From Phallusia mammillata (taxonomy: Eukaryota > Chordata > Ascidiacea > Phlebobranchia > Ascidiidae): a DNA stretch of 64,000 nt. Shown here piece by piece: positions 38,873 through 53,100 of the stretch (position 1 is the first letter of the stretch; each line of letters opens with the position of its first letter). Location of the stretch: contig QLIY01000431.1 of the NCBI GenBank assembly GCA_003260075.1, positions 35,024 to 99,023 on the forward strand, given 5' to 3'. The notes beneath the pieces were generated by a model, which worked only from the letters and a program-made list of their open reading frames with translations, was not told the DNA's origin and did not search any database. The translations under genes were made by a program, and so were the position numbers.

Positions 38873-41800
38873 ATGCAGAACTACAGATTAAAGTGTTTAG
38901 TTTTAGTCTTTGCTTCGTCAGTTATTTCGACTTTTTTAATGCATTCCTATCTATATTACAATCATGAAAGAATGAAGCTTCAAGCGACGGAAAGGGAAAA
39001 GATTGCTTTTCAGCACATCAGTGAAAAACTAAGGGTAATTAATAAAAGCAGATATTGAACGGTAGAAATCTATGGCAGTTTTTTAATAGTTTTACCACTG
39101 CAAATACAGAAGGATTTCACTGCTAACAGTGGTGCAAGCTCAACTACCCAAAGGACATTATCTGACTTGAAGCATTTGCTAGGCAACAGCAACCAGGCCT
39201 GCAAGCATTTCAATTCTTTTTTATGTAAGTCGGCCATACACAAAAACAAACGTATATTTTAAACAAGTCGTTATGTTTGTGATATAATTGCCTGCTGTCG
39301 TGAACACGCTTTGTATCTTGCAGTGGGGAATCTTTCTGTTAATGCTTCCTATAAAGCCACTATATTGGAGGCAACAAAAGCTGGGATAAATCTTCACGAG
39401 GGCTGTTTTCAACCCACACATTGTCGATCCAAACAGAAGGTTGCAGTTGTTATTCCCTTCAAAAACCGACACCAACATTTATTGACACTTCTTACTTACT
39501 TAATTCCAATGCTACAGGTAGGTTATCAACACCGCGCTAACTGATTGTGACCGAAAGTCCATAAATTAACTAAAGATTCTGGAAAAGTAACGTTTACAAA
39601 TTTATGAGCATAGCATAACAACAAAAGTTTACCTGGTGGTTAATGTAGGTCTAGACCAGTGGTTCTTAACCGGTGTTCGATCGAACCCCAGGGGTTCGGC
39701 AACGCCGAATCAGGGGTTCGACGAAGGTCTTTTTGAAGAACAATACAAATACTCGTTTTTGTCAAACTTTAGGGTCTATAGTCGCTAATAACGGCAATTT
39801 GTATTTGCTCAATATCAAAACACTGGAAGGTTAAACTTAGGCAGGGGTGTTTTAAACTGCTCTAAACAGTTTTTGTGGTACTAAAAAGAGTATTACCAGC
39901 CTGATAACCATACGTGTCAGACTTTTTTGTACGCCTATTGTGTGCCAACAATGCGAACAAAACAAGTACCACAAGCATCACAATATAGATTATGACATCA
40001 CAAACACTTAAGACTGATCTCCTCAATGTGCAGCTCAATCTATGCACCGAGCTAGAAATACATCTGGGCTTTTTGGGCGCTATTAGATGGTAAATACATG
40101 ATACAAACCAAGTATTTTAAAACAAAAATAAGCAGGTAAATGGCGGCCGTTGGTAAAATAAGAATCTGCGGCGCGGCCGTCCTAGCAAAATGGTTGTGCA
40201 ACCCTGCACTGAGGTTTTCTTTTCTTTTTTTGACGTAACAAAGAGCATTGTTCGCGTTGTTCATAAGCAGAAAAACAACGAAATTTTGTTGGCAGCAAAA
40301 ACTTATTACTTCATCTTTTTCATGTTAGTGTACAGATACTAAAAAAAACATGCTTCATTTGGGGAAAAAACTAAAAATTGCCGGAATTAAAGCAATCCTG
40401 AAACAAGTTGCTTGTATTATGATGTCAGAATTTAACAAAATGACAAACAGTAACTGTTGCCACTACGTTTAAACAAAAACTAATTATGACCCACCAAACA
40501 AAATGGGTTAAAAACCTAGGATGTAACTTGGGGTTCGACCAAAGGCTGAAGAATATCGTAGGGGTTCGGCCGCTATAAAAAGGTTAAGAACCACTGGTCT
40601 AGACACAGTTGGTACATCTGATGCAAAAGAATATTTTCTATTTAGAGGCAAAATATTATGTACTGCATTTTTGTTGCGGAGCAATTCGATGATGGTTCTT
40701 TCAACAAAGCGAGAGTAATGAACGCTGCATTTAAAGAAATTTCCACCAAATGGAATTCTCATCAAGACGGATTAATGAGGAAATTTGACTGCTTTGTATT
40801 TCATGACGTCGATATGTTACCAGAAAATGACCAGAATCTGTATATGTGTGGCAAAATGCCCAAACATCTTTCGCCAGGTAATATTTTTAAATAATCTTCT
40901 TTTGCGTGTAATTTTCTTTTTTCTTTCTCTGCAGCAATAGACAAATTTAATTACACAACCGGATACGGGACTAAGTATGGCGGAGTAACAGCCATGAGTC
41001 CCGAAAACTACCGTCTTGTAAATGGACACAGCAACAGATTCTGGGGATGGGGAGGTGAAGACAATGACATGGAAGAAAGGTTAATTAAAAACTGTTTTGT
41101 TTATGAAATATTTAAAGTTGACATGTCGTACTTTAGAATAAACAAAACTGGATTGTCAATTGCTTCGGTAAATGAAACAGTGGGAAGATACAAGATGATT
41201 CCTCATGTTCACCCATGGTGGTTTAGTCCCTCGACAGGGGTGGGTAGTTCCTACCGCAAAATTGTCCAAAAGACACTTACAAGGTGTGACAACTGATGCA
41301 ATTGTTTTACATAATCTTCAGTTGGTAAATACCGCAATTCACAAAAAGATTACACAAAAACTATTTTAAATTCAAAGCAGTGATAAAGAAAAGAAAACTG
41401 AGAAGGTGGACACATCTGGCTTGTCAAACATAAAATACAACCTGATGGGTGTCCAAAAAACAAAGCTTTGGAATAAAATAATATTGGACATACGTAAGTA
41501 CCACTTTTATTAGTTTAGTTAGTTTGAAGACGTAATAGTTTTGGTCATATAGACTTTTTACAGTTTTGCTAAAAAAACGCATCGTGGACAAAAAAGAATG
41601 AAACCAATAGACGATAATATTTGGTTCAAACAATATTAGTGAGTTTCAGGTAAAAAAATATATTCGCCTAAAATGGCGAATGAAAAAGGATCTGAAAAAG
41701 GAAAAGGGGACCGTCGTTTTACTGTTTATAGTTAAAAAAGGAAAATCAACAGAAAGATCATTAACAGAATATTTACAAAAAATCCAACAAATTGATGTAA

Positions 41801-43843
41801 GTTCAGAAAAAACACTTAGTCGTTCATCATTTAGTTTTAAAGATACAAGTAAGGAATCTTTCTGCTTGTTTGTAGATACTGACGATGCTGTAAAAGCGAA
41901 ATATATATATCTTTAAAACTAAAGGGTGAAAGACTAAGTGTTTGTTTTTTTCTGAACGTACATCCATTGCTATAAGGCTCATTATTGGCCTTCATCCACC
42001 AAGCAACGGTGATTCAAGTTTTCTGTTTTAATTAAGAAAATCCACCAAACTCACTTTTTGTCCATTAGGCTCGTATGAACTGGAGAATGCGACGATCGAA
42101 TTCGCTCGCTACAAAGGCTCGGGCGTGAATATATACAGCATGTCAGAGTTGCACAAAGCGCGTCGACAAATAAACAAAACAACTGAGCAAAATGTTGCTG
42201 AAACTATAAGAGATGAGCCAGATTTGGTTTGTATGCCAACGTATCACAGATTTGACAAAATGACGATTAACCGCACTACTTCAATGTACGATAAGCGATA
42301 TACGACAGTTTATCGAGATTTAGACGAAGCAAAACAAAAATGCACTGAAATGCAAACGAGCTGTCGAGCCATTGTGGAACAAGTTAAAGGGAGATTTACA
42401 CTGCGAACAACAGCATTTGTACAGGAAAACAATCTCCGATATAAATACGTAAGACTGTATAGTATTTTTTCGTGTTGGATCTGTAACATGCCTATTCACT
42501 GAGAAAAAAATACTTACCAGGGTTTAGGGGAGCAGTATGACGTACAAGAACACCACTACTCCACTGCAGTTTATGTAAAACTTTGTCCTGGAGATCCGCG
42601 TTATCTTCAGTTTTTTACTGAACCGGTCATGCTGTACGGTGACGAAGAAATGGGTAAGATGAAATGTACTTCATACAAAATATTTGCATTTCAACAATTT
42701 GTTTCCACTTGGTTTTATAAAACGCCGAGCTTATTAGAGGCGTACTATAATACTCATAGTCGGTTCAGTAACATATCTCATGCTTTGGAGAGTGATACAA
42801 AAACAGTGCATACATGTAGATTCGAAGTTCGAACCCACCGTAAACGCACATTGGGCCAGCTTGGTTCGGTTAAACTCTATTTAGTGTCAAACTATAATAG
42901 TCGCTATAAGGAGGTTTTAAAGTAAAGACTGTTAGAATGCGTTTATTTAAAAGTACAATGGAGTGATTTACGCCTGCTGTCTTTGTGCGTTAACTTTTAT
43001 CTTCATAGTCTGCACAACTCTTTACCTTTACAGGTCCCTCTCCGCGCTACCACACAGATATGTTTATGCGTGTGTTTCATGCAACAAATACTTCATTTGT
43101 TTACAAATCTCAAATGATGACGAGTCACCGAGCTATCATGGAGGAAAGGGTTATGAACAAACTTGCTGAAAAACCTTGGTGGGATTCTTTGTCCAAGATT
43201 CAATACAGTAAGTGTAACGAAAATATGATCGCTATGGAGTCAAATAAAAAAGCACCTATTTGTGCTTGCATGGTTGTGGGTTCTAATCCTGCTCAGGGAT
43301 CATGTGTTTTCCAAAACGAAAAACATGAAGAATAGTATCTTCATTTTCGTTTCAGCGAAAACAAAGTTGGTTACACTTTCGGATCAGAATTCATATGAAA
43401 AGTTTGCAATTGAAAGAACGAAATCGTCACAATTACTAAAAATACGAACGCCCGTTAATGGATTATTGCGTGTTCCTGGATGTTACGTTCTTAAAAACAG
43501 CATTGTCGAAGAATCTACTAGCACTGCAGTTTTGGAATGGAACTCTTGGTTCCAAATGAAGGCAGTCAGTGAAGACATGGAGAAAAAAATGCTGGTAATA
43601 TTTTAGAAACTTGAAGTTGCAGCATCGTTTTTGTTGCATAACAGTCAAAATTAACTGACATTTTATCCATTATTGAAGGACAAGATGCTAGAAAAATCAA
43701 TGGAAGCTGGAAGACAGTTTAACAAAATGATGTACGACAAACGAAACATCGTGGAAAAATGGGCAGCTGATAGACAAAAGAAAAATATTGAGATTCAAAA
43801 GGAAAATTTAAGACATCAGCGTCCACAAATGCATCACGGTTGA
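38873..43843 (+). CDS. Beta-1,4-galactosyltransferase-like enzyme with long C-terminal extension
   Basis: Golgi-type glycosyltransferase expected to transfer Gal or GalNAc from a UDP-sugar in beta-1,4 linkage. Exons: 38873-39034, 39110-39224, 39324-39517, 40646-40877, 40935-41283, 41378-41493, 42069-42448, 42521-42653, 43034-43207, 43356-43594, 43679-43843, giving 752 aa in one unbroken frame. Residues about 7-27 are a signal-anchor membrane segment, so type II topology. Catalytic landmarks: VVIPFKNRHQHL, the metal-binding FHDVDM (DVD about 211-213), WGWGGED (about 271-277), a His in MIPHVHPW, and the family's C-terminal strand GLSNIKYNLMGVQ to KIILDI. The family normally ends here (about residue 389). 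This frame instead continues for about 363 residues. A segment at about 463-538 (DLDEAKQKC, C-x7-C, FTLR, VYVKLCP) resembles an apple/PAN-like fold weakly; the rest is unrecognised, ending in a charged helical stretch. Exon 40935-41283 can be read through to a stop at 41296, but splicing at AAG/GTGTGA restores the family C-terminus. Confidence 0.85.
39657..40596. mobile_element. hAT element in galactosyltransferase intron 3, exact TSD
   Basis: Left end CAGTGGTTCTTAACC and right end GGTTAAGAACCACTG with exact flanking GTCTAGAC (39649-39656 and 40597-40604). 940 bp with motifs GGGGTTCG near both ends. No transposase frame. It explains why this intron is much longer than its neighbours. Confidence 0.9.
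41797..41962. repeat. Fold-back element (long hairpin) in a galactosyltransferase intron
   Basis: GTTCAGAAAAAACACTTAGTC followed by TTTAGTTTTAAAGATA pairs with TATATCTTTAAAACTAAA and GACTAAGTG...TTCTGAAC on the far side, giving arms of about 50 bp with small bulges around a loop of about 55 bp. The outer ends ATGTAAGTTCAG and CTGAACGTACAT are also complementary. A small MITE is likeliest. Confidence 0.65.
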
Positions 43844-44883
43844 AGCATATTGGCAGAAAACGCGCTTTCACGTTTAAACCGACAATTTAAGGTGCATGCT
43901 TTCCAGGCACGAATATTGCACTTACATAATTGGTTGTCTTGTTGTGTTTCAAAAATGTTGCAGTTAAAAACACTATCAAGAAATCGCTACTGGAATAGAA
44001 ATCAATTTTATTTAAGCAGAAAAGTTAAAATTTTAAACCAAAAATATAGGTTTCGTAGAATCTACTCAAGCTATTGTGTGACCGAGTTATGACCAAACGT
44101 GTGTATATCGTGTTTTTACCGACAGAATCCCGTTTATTCCATTATGTACTAGAAAACAAGGCCACTTGATAGAAAAATGGAAAATACTTCCGGTATGTTT
44201 CATATTTAGCTGTTTCTGCAGTTTAATTCAAGTCGATTTATTTCTAAATTGCCAGACTTGATGTTGTGTCTTACCATTAAACTCACGTTTTTGTGTCATT
44301 TCTATGGACGGTGTTGCAATCAATTTTTTCGTGGAAATTTTATTACAACGAACTGAAAAACTGTATTTTTATGCAACATTACAAGGTAGATTCAACACAA
44401 ACGAGGTAAAGTCCGAATATATTTTAAGTATGGGAGAAAGAGAAAGTTATGACACTTGTAATGTAATGAAAACCCAGTGCATCCCCGTAAAATCAATCTA
44501 AATTTAATCCGTAGTATATTTTACCACACGATGAACGTAAGTTATTAAATTGACTGACATATGATGTACAACACAATTAAATCACGCCTTTTATACGAGG
44601 CAAGCAAAAGTGTTTATTACGTGGAACAGCGTAATTGGTATAATTGCAATCGGGCAGTAATTAAATAAAATTATTGTAATGGCACTATTTTCTGTTAAAT
44701 CATGTAATAAATTAAAGAAAACAGGGTAACAAGCGACAGAAAAAATTCCCACAACTTATATATTAATTTATGCCCGAACAGTTTCTGCGCATGCAGGACC
44801 ATTCAAGGTGTACAAACGTGCATTAATTGGGGGTGCTTCAATTCGATAAAAACCCACCGAAAATTCAATTAAGAGCAAAGAAT
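43844..44883. other. Convergent intergenic region
   Basis: This is the 3' flank shared by the galactosyltransferase (plus) and ABCD3 (minus). No coding exon supported. Possible AATAAA for the plus strand at 44664-44669. Confidence 0.5.
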
Positions 44884-47800
44884 TTAGGAACCAAAAGCTG
44901 AAGTGTCTTCTTCGATTCTTTTGAACTCGTATTTTCCGCGACCGTCCATGAGAAGATAATACTAAACATTTGATAACGGAGTAAGCTTTGAGCATCAAAA
45001 ACATTTCTCAGGTATGATTTACGTCATTATAAAACTTTAATTCAGGCCAAATAATTGTTTGGCTTAAACTATACCTCATGGTAACGCCACAGAGATTTGC
45101 GGTGAGATACAGTGAAGAGGGTAATACCAACTTTCTTGCAGTGTTGATACATAAACCCTTCTACGTCCACACTTACTGCACTTGTACATTCGTCCAAAAT
45201 CGCAAATTGGGGTTTGTGGTAAAACAAACGCGCCATCTACACAAAATTAGGTTTAAATGAAAGGTTTGATGTCTATGGGGCTACAGTGTACTGAAATTGG
45301 GTGTCTATAGACCGTACAACATACCAAACCCATTGAATGAAGTCATACCATTAAACAGCATATTTTGTAGTTGCATCAAAAAACGATCCCCACAAAGTAT
45401 TATAATGAGAGAATATGATGCAGCAAAAGGGCTAGTTGTTAATTTTTTTGTTACATAATATAATTGATTAACACATCAATGTACAACAACACTTACAGCC
45501 ATTCTCTGCTTTTCACCACCACTTAAAACATCCATCCAATCTTGAATGGAATCCCAACCACCTTCACGTTCCAAAATGTTGCCCAACTGAACCTGAATAG
45601 AATAAAGGTTTAGAAATATAAAAAAGACATTCGTTGATAAAAAAAATCACAACCAACTTGTTTGAGGTAGCTCTCCAAAACACTATCATCCAAACCTTTT
45701 GCTTTCATTTCAGCATGTGTGTCAGGATATATCACCTGATCACGCAAGGTACCAAGTGTCATGTATGGACGTTGAGGAACATAGAATAACTTACTTCGAT
45801 GAGGTTTGGTCAAAGTCCCACCAAACAGTGGCCATAACTGTAAACAAAATGCTTGTGAGCAAGAAGTATGTTTACAACACATTACTTAACATCAAAGCAG
45901 ACAAACCTCTCCCAAAACCCTAAACAATGAGCTTTTGCCACAACCATTGGGCCCACAAACAATGACATTCATTCCAGATGGGACCTCAAAGTTCATTTCC
46001 TTTATCAGAACATCGCCATTTGGTGTAACTAATGGAACTTTTTCAAACTTGATAATTTTGTCTTTTAAAACAATGCTTCCACTTCCTGGTGTCAACTCAT
46101 TTCCTCCAGCACCTCCACTCTCACTAAAATATGTTAACTTGCAAAACATCACTATTTTATATGATTTTCTCGTGATTTTTGCACACCTGTGAACCATTGT
46201 CCTCTGGTATGTTCCCTGATTAAGTTCATCTGTGACTTTCATCAGTTCTGTTACACGAGAAGTAAATCTGCAACATAAAACAAGTTGATTAGTCTCCCAC
46301 AAAAATGTAAAGCAAACTATTTACAAACCCAGCCAAGCGTGACATTTCTCTGCCTGCCAAAACTATTCTTCCAATAGCTTGAGACAAACGAACTAACATT
46401 CGACCACTCCGGTAATAGTCCTGCATGTTAAAAAGGCTGAATAGTAAATCAACAATAAAACACGGTTAGTGCTGACTGCAGTTTTACCTCAACAAGTTCA
46501 GAATGCGTTGCATTTTCAAACTTCGGATTACTTAAATTCATAAACGGTCGACTAACAATCAAATAACCAAACGTAGTCGCCATGTCTGAAAATAAAATTT
46601 AACATCATGAAACTATTTTGTACCTGGTACTGATATACTTACATTTTGCTATGATGTCATCAACAATTCCCATCCTAAACCGAAACGAAATAAATCTTTG
46701 CAAATGTCTAAACAGGCGATTGAATGTATCTAAAATGGTCATTTGTTCTTTTTTGTTTCCTGAAACGAAAAACAACATCAAGTTCATGCATGCTAGAAAA
46801 TTGTTTTTTACTATATAGTGTCAATTAATATATTCTGCAAAGTATAAGATGATTTGTCACATACAACATTTTCTCTACCTACACCGGGTATATATCTGTT
46901 AGCTACTTTTAGACTGGTTTCTGCAAGCACGCACATGTAAATTAATAATGGTATTAATGTATAATGCAAACATTTTTAGATTCAGAAAAAAAAATGTACT
47001 TTGTGCCTTTTGAAAGGTTTTATACAGTGGTCACACACCACATATATACAAAAAAATCTGTTCCCATACCACTTATAATTTGAAAACAGACTGCAGTACA
47101 ATAGTGTAAATGCATACTTAGGGTTGGGCTGTGTGACAAACAAGTAATACTCTATGAACAACTGTTTTAAAATTTCAGGCTACAGAAAATTGTTTTTCAG
47201 TCATGAAAGTGCCTGCGAATATGAATTCAAAGATTAATGAAAATAAATATTAAAACCAACTAAAAAAAACCTTTAAATCACTGTGAAGTGCAATAAACAA
47301 CAAAGCATGAAATACCTGGGGTTATACTTTAGCAAACACAGCAGTTTTATAGTGATTAAAGCATTTTTTGGAAAGAAAGTAAATAAAATTTTATTTTACT
47401 AATTATAGTTCAAAAATTTTTTGTATTTATCAACAATAACTTGTACAGTGAAAACCTCAAATAACAAATGTAAGATTAAAAACCTATAGATAACAGGTCA
47501 CGTAAAAAAACGTTTTGATTTAAAGCATTAGTCAAATTACCGTGTGCTGAACTTTTACACGATATAAGGGTGCAAAATAAAACTGTTATTAAACATGCAC
47601 ATAAGGAAATGAATCATTGCATGATCAATTGCTAATAAAACTAGAAAGGTGGCTTTCTGATATACTTCCATTTTATATATTCTATCCGATATTTACCAAT
47701 TTACTGTACACATAAGTTGATCTACATGTATGATTGTTTTTGCAAGCAAAAACGAATGGGTCCCGGGGGGGGGGTAGTAGCCTATTGCGGTGTAGTCGCC

Positions 47801-49435
47801 GAACAATTGTTTAAAGATCTTTTGACACAGTTTTTAATAGCACGCAGTCCTTCGTGATTAAGAATAATGTTTCTCCTAATCTGTATTTAACTTACGTATT
47901 GTTTCAGGAGCATATGTGTAAAAATTAAAGAATCTATGTTGTGACAAAAAATCATTCTTAACTGTGTTCTGCGTTTCTTTCAAGTTGACCTCCAGTCGTC
48001 ATAAGGCGGCCAACTTGTCAATGACCGTTTAATGACTTTTTATTGCATCTTTGGACAACATGTATTTTTTACCTTCATGTTAATCAACAATGTTTGCCTA
48101 AAATTTACAAAACCAAACTATCGTTTTAATCACTTCTAAAATACAAAACGTTCGCTAAAGCTGAAAATACGTGTGCTAACTTAATAAAACCAGTAAACCA
48201 CATAGCATTACTGTGCTGATCTAATCATCAAAAAGACTGCCTCGTAAAACGCCCGTTCAAGCGCCAAGCAGCAATCTCCTGTTGTGCATGAAATCGCCGC
48301 AATTGTGAATTACTCCCTTGGGCTTTCCAGTGTACACATATGTAATGGTAACCATTTGGCCATTGAGCCAAAATTTTGAACACTAAACGAATAACCCACT
48401 GCAAACTTTTTTTTTTCTTAATTTTTTTTTCTTTTAGCACATATAACTGGCTTGCATTTCTGAACTAAGGGACTGGAAAAACTAAAACCCATTATTTCGG
48501 GGTTAAAGGGGTGCAAAATGGGTGAATCCAATAAAAAGTTCATGTACTTAGGTCAGGACAGCCGTTTAAAAAAAAATACATTTAAGGGGCCTGTGGGTGA
48601 ACCCTTCAGTCATTTGGGGTGAAACTTCAGGAGGATGAAATATGGATAAATAACTAACATCTGTGTAAATTTGAATAAATTTAAAGCACTCTTTCTTGAC
48701 CAAATGCGTTTAACAAACCAGCGTTAGACAGAAACGAATATTTTGGGGTTTAAAGGGTGAAAATGGGTAAATCGTTTTTAAGGGTACAAAATTCTTTAGA
48801 ATACCTTACATTGCACCAAACAACAAAGCATGAAACTCCTTGATTATGCACTTGGGTCAGTACAGCCATTTTAAAAAATATACGTTTTGGTGCACTGTGG
48901 GTGAACCGGGGGGGGGGGTGCTAACTTAATAAAACCAGTAAACCACATAGCATTACTGATCTAATCATCAAAAAGACTGCCTCGTAAATGCCCGTTCAAG
49001 CGCCAAGCAGCAATCTCCTGTTGTGCATGAAATCGCCGCAATTGTGAATTACTCCCTTGGGCTTTCCAGTGTACACATATGTAATGGTAACCATTTGGCC
49101 ATTGAGCCAAAATTTTGAACACTAAACGAATAACCCACTGCAAACTTTTTTTTTTCTTAATTTTTTTTTCTTTTAGCACATATAACTGGCTTGCATTTCT
49201 GAACTAAGGGACTGGAAAAACTAAAACCCATTATTTCGGGGTTAAAGGGGTGCAAAATGGGTGAATCCAATAAAAAGTTCATGTACTTAGGTCAGGACAG
49301 CCGTTTAAAAAAAAATACATTTAAGGGGCCTGTGGGTGAACCCTTCAGTCATTTGGGGTGAAACTTCAGGAGGATGAAATATGGATAAATAACTAACATC
49401 TGTGTAAATTTGAATAAATTTAAAGCACTCTTTCT

Positions 49436-49472
<37 letters not shown>

Positions 49473-50092
49473 CTTCACATATGATTGTTTTTGCAAGCAA
49501 AAACGAATGGGCCCCGACACGCGCATTTGTGCGGATTTATGGTAAACAAACATCCTGGTTATTTGGGGGGGGGGGAAGCATTTTTGAAAAAATATCACAT
49601 ATTATGTGACCAATGTTAATTACAAACAAACTTTGCAGTTAGGAATGTTGTCATGCTTATGACCAGGGTTGCCATCAACAAGGACCACAAAGTAAGGAGA
49701 GTCAAGATTCATTTTTCATACCAAACGAAACTAACACAATCTTTGCGTTTATGCAAGGTCATGACATAATAAATGCCATATTTTTTGCTAGAAACAATCT
49801 ATTTCAGCATCTCCTTGTTCACAGAAAATACTTAGTGTGTGTCACTACAGGGGGGGGGGTATGCACTTTGGTCCGTACAGCCATTTTAAAAAATATACGT
49901 TTTGGTGCACTGTGGGTGAACCCTTGGGTCATTCAGGGTGAAACTTCAGGAGGATCAAATATGGATAAACAATTAACATCTGTGAAAATTTGAATAAATT
50001 TAAAGCACTCTTTCTTGACCAAACGCATCTCACAAACCAGCATTAAAATACGGACAAAAACAATATGTGTCCCCTTCATGGAAGGGGACCCA

Positions 50093-50175
<83 letters not shown>

Positions 50176-53100
50176 CATCACTATTTCCATTTAGCTGTTA
50201 TTTTGCTTGTAGGATTTTTATTACAATTTGAGAAAGTTGCAAGTTCATTAGGTGCACAGTAGATGTGGATTTGGTTTTCATTTGTCTCCACTTTTGGACT
50301 TTGCATTAGTAAACTGGACTATGACCTTTCCCCCAGTTTTAGTTACACGCCTTATTTACCATGTTTCACCTTACCACACATGAGTTTATTTAACCTATTT
50401 TACAGCCCAACCCTGCATGAACTATAAAGCTTATATTACTTTTCAATGGTTACATCTATTATGACAACTGCAGTTCAAAGAAGTTAACCGTTTTCTTTCA
50501 AACAGGGAAAATCATACATTTACAAAGTAAACTAGACAAGTGGCATAGCACATACCCTGTGAACTATTTCTTAACATGTAAATACATCCCACAATTCCAG
50601 TGGGGTAAACTTTGGGGCTGCAGGATAAAACACAACAATTGACACCTAATGGCGAAATAAACAAACCATCAAAATGTCATCCAATTCGGACACTATCACT
50701 TGCTTTGACAATATTATGGTAAAAGCATGAAATAATTAGGAAAGGCTATCAATCCATAATTATTACCATTGTAAAATGCAATCTCTTCACTATTTGTTAT
50801 CAATCTTGAATTGACATATCTGTATTCTCCCTCATGCCTCTGTTCAGAGACAGTTAACTTTCCTATAGGTTTTCTCAATCTGAAACAAAGCAAAGAATAA
50901 GCGTTTATGAAACATGTATATATTGCTTTTCTACCCAAAGAATAGTAGAAGATGCACAGCTGGTTGCTAATGTGAATTATTACCTGTTTAAGAAGAGGCC
51001 TGAAAAGGCAAGATAGCCGATCATTATAGCCGGTCCTTGTGCTCCAATTGCTCCAGTCAATCCATAGATGTAGATTACAATATCAAGCAATGGCTAAAAT
51101 AAAACACAGCATAGTTTTGAGTTTTATTACATACATCCATAGTAACTAGACCAACCTTGCTCAGGTTTGAATAAAGTTCAACGAGTGAATTGCAAAACTT
51201 TTCTACATCTTGTGTCAGAAGCTGATCAGCATTTGAAATACGATTGTCAATATTGCTCATCTTGTAGTAGGTGTGACCACTAAACAACAAGTTTTAGCAT
51301 TATTTTACCAAAAATTTTACCTTTTTGTCATAGTCTATCAAATTAATCAAACGTAACTTTTCACCTTACATAAGTATCAGTTGACAATTTTATTTTTTGT
51401 AAAACAAAACAAACAAAAAAAAGCTAATGATGGTTAAAAAACAGACAAGTGCATGAATATATATTGCCTATTTATATATACATTGTAAGTCCTATTAAAA
51501 GACATTGTCGTAGTTACAACAGTTATGCATGTGTTATCTCATTTTAGGTGAATCCCTATCTTTGAAAGACATTTAACAAAATAATTGCTTTTGCAGGAGG
51601 AACAAGCAAGTCCCCATACATTAGTACAAGCAAATTGGCAATGATAATAATTAACTAGAAGAGTGGCTTTCTGATATACTTCCATTTTGTATATTCTATA
51701 CGATATTTACCAATTTACTATACACATCATTTGATCTACACATATGATTGTTTTTGTAAACAAAAACTAATGGGTCCCCACACGCGNNNNNNNNNNNNNN
51801 NNNNNNNNNNNNNNNNNNNNNNNNNNNNNNNNNNNNNNNNNNNNNNNNNNNNNNNNNNNNNNNNNNNNNNNNNNNNNNNNNNNNNNNNNNNNNNNNNNNN
51901 NNNNNNNNNNNNNNNNNNNNNNNNNNNNNNNNNNNNNNNNNNNNNNNNNNNNNNNNNNNNNNNNNNNNNNNNNNNNNNNNNNNNNNNNNNNNNNNNNNNN
52001 NNNNNNNNNNNNNNNNNNNNNNNNNNNNNNNNNNNNNNNNNNNNNNNNNNNNNNNNNNNNNNNNNNNNNNNNNNNNNNNNNNNNNNNNNNNNNNNNNNNN
52101 NNNNNNNNNNNNNNNNNNNNNNNNNNNNNNNNNNNNNNNNNNNNNNNNNNNNNNNNNNNNNNNNNNNNNNNNNNNNNNNNNNNNNNNNNNNNNNNNNNNN
52201 NNNNNNNNNNNNNNNNNNNNNNNNNNNNNNNNNNNNNNNNNNNNNNNNNNNNNNNNNNNNNNNNNNNNNNNNNNNNNNNNNNNNNNNNNNNNNNNNNNNN
52301 NNNNNNNNNNNNNNNNNNNNNNNNNNNNNNNNNNNNNNNNNNNNNNNNNNNNNNNNNNNNNNNNNNNNNNNNNNNNNNNNNNNNNNNNNNNNNNNNNNNN
52401 NNNNNNNNNNNNNNNNNNNNNNNNNNNNNNNNNNNNNNNNNNNNNNNNNNNNNNNNNNNNNNNNNNNNNNNNNNNNNNNNNNNNNNNNNNNNNNNNNNNN
52501 NNNNNNNNNNNNNNNNNNNNNNNGGGGCCTGTGGGTGAACCGCTGGGTCAAACGGGGTCAAACTTCAGGAGGATCAAATTTGGATCATTATCTAACATCC
52601 CTGTAAATTTGAATAAATTTGAAGCACTCTTTCTTAACCAAACGCGTCTCACAAACCGGCGTTAGACAGAAAAAAGAAAAAAAAATACGGACAAAAACAA
52701 TATGTGTCCCCTTCAGGGAAGGGGACCCATAATAATATAGTGCAATCATTTTCAGATTTAAAAAGATAAATTGACAAAAGCAGGTAATGCATTTTGCAAA
52801 TTCCTTACAAACTTTATGACTTTTTGTTCATGTTTTACATCATGTTTTTATTAAGCAGTAAAAAAATGAACATGTACACAAAAAAGTAGCTCTATCTCTT
52901 GAGTTAAAAGCTGTTATTTTTATCCAGAAAACCAAGTATCCGAGACAAACTAATAAGTGACACACTAAAAAGCCACATTGTGAAAGGTAAAACATATCTT
53001 TTTTAGAAATGAACCCAAACTTATTCGCTAAAAGACAAGAAACACTAATTCATGTCATAAAGCATTATAAAATTGAAGCATAAAAAGTTTTCACTTGAAT

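Noticed and set aside
40994-41296. Stop codon at 41294-41296 as the end of the galactosyltransferase
   Set aside because: Splicing at 41283 to 41378 restores the conserved family C-terminus (GLSNIKYNLMGVQ), which the read-through form lacks.
48228-49179. A repeated 70-aa minus-strand frame ([15 protein letters not shown]...)
   Set aside because: It lies in an intron and occurs twice only because the DNA is duplicated. It has a low-complexity start and no recognisable domain.
51731-52606. Open frames of 264-291 aa
   Set aside because: They run through undetermined bases.
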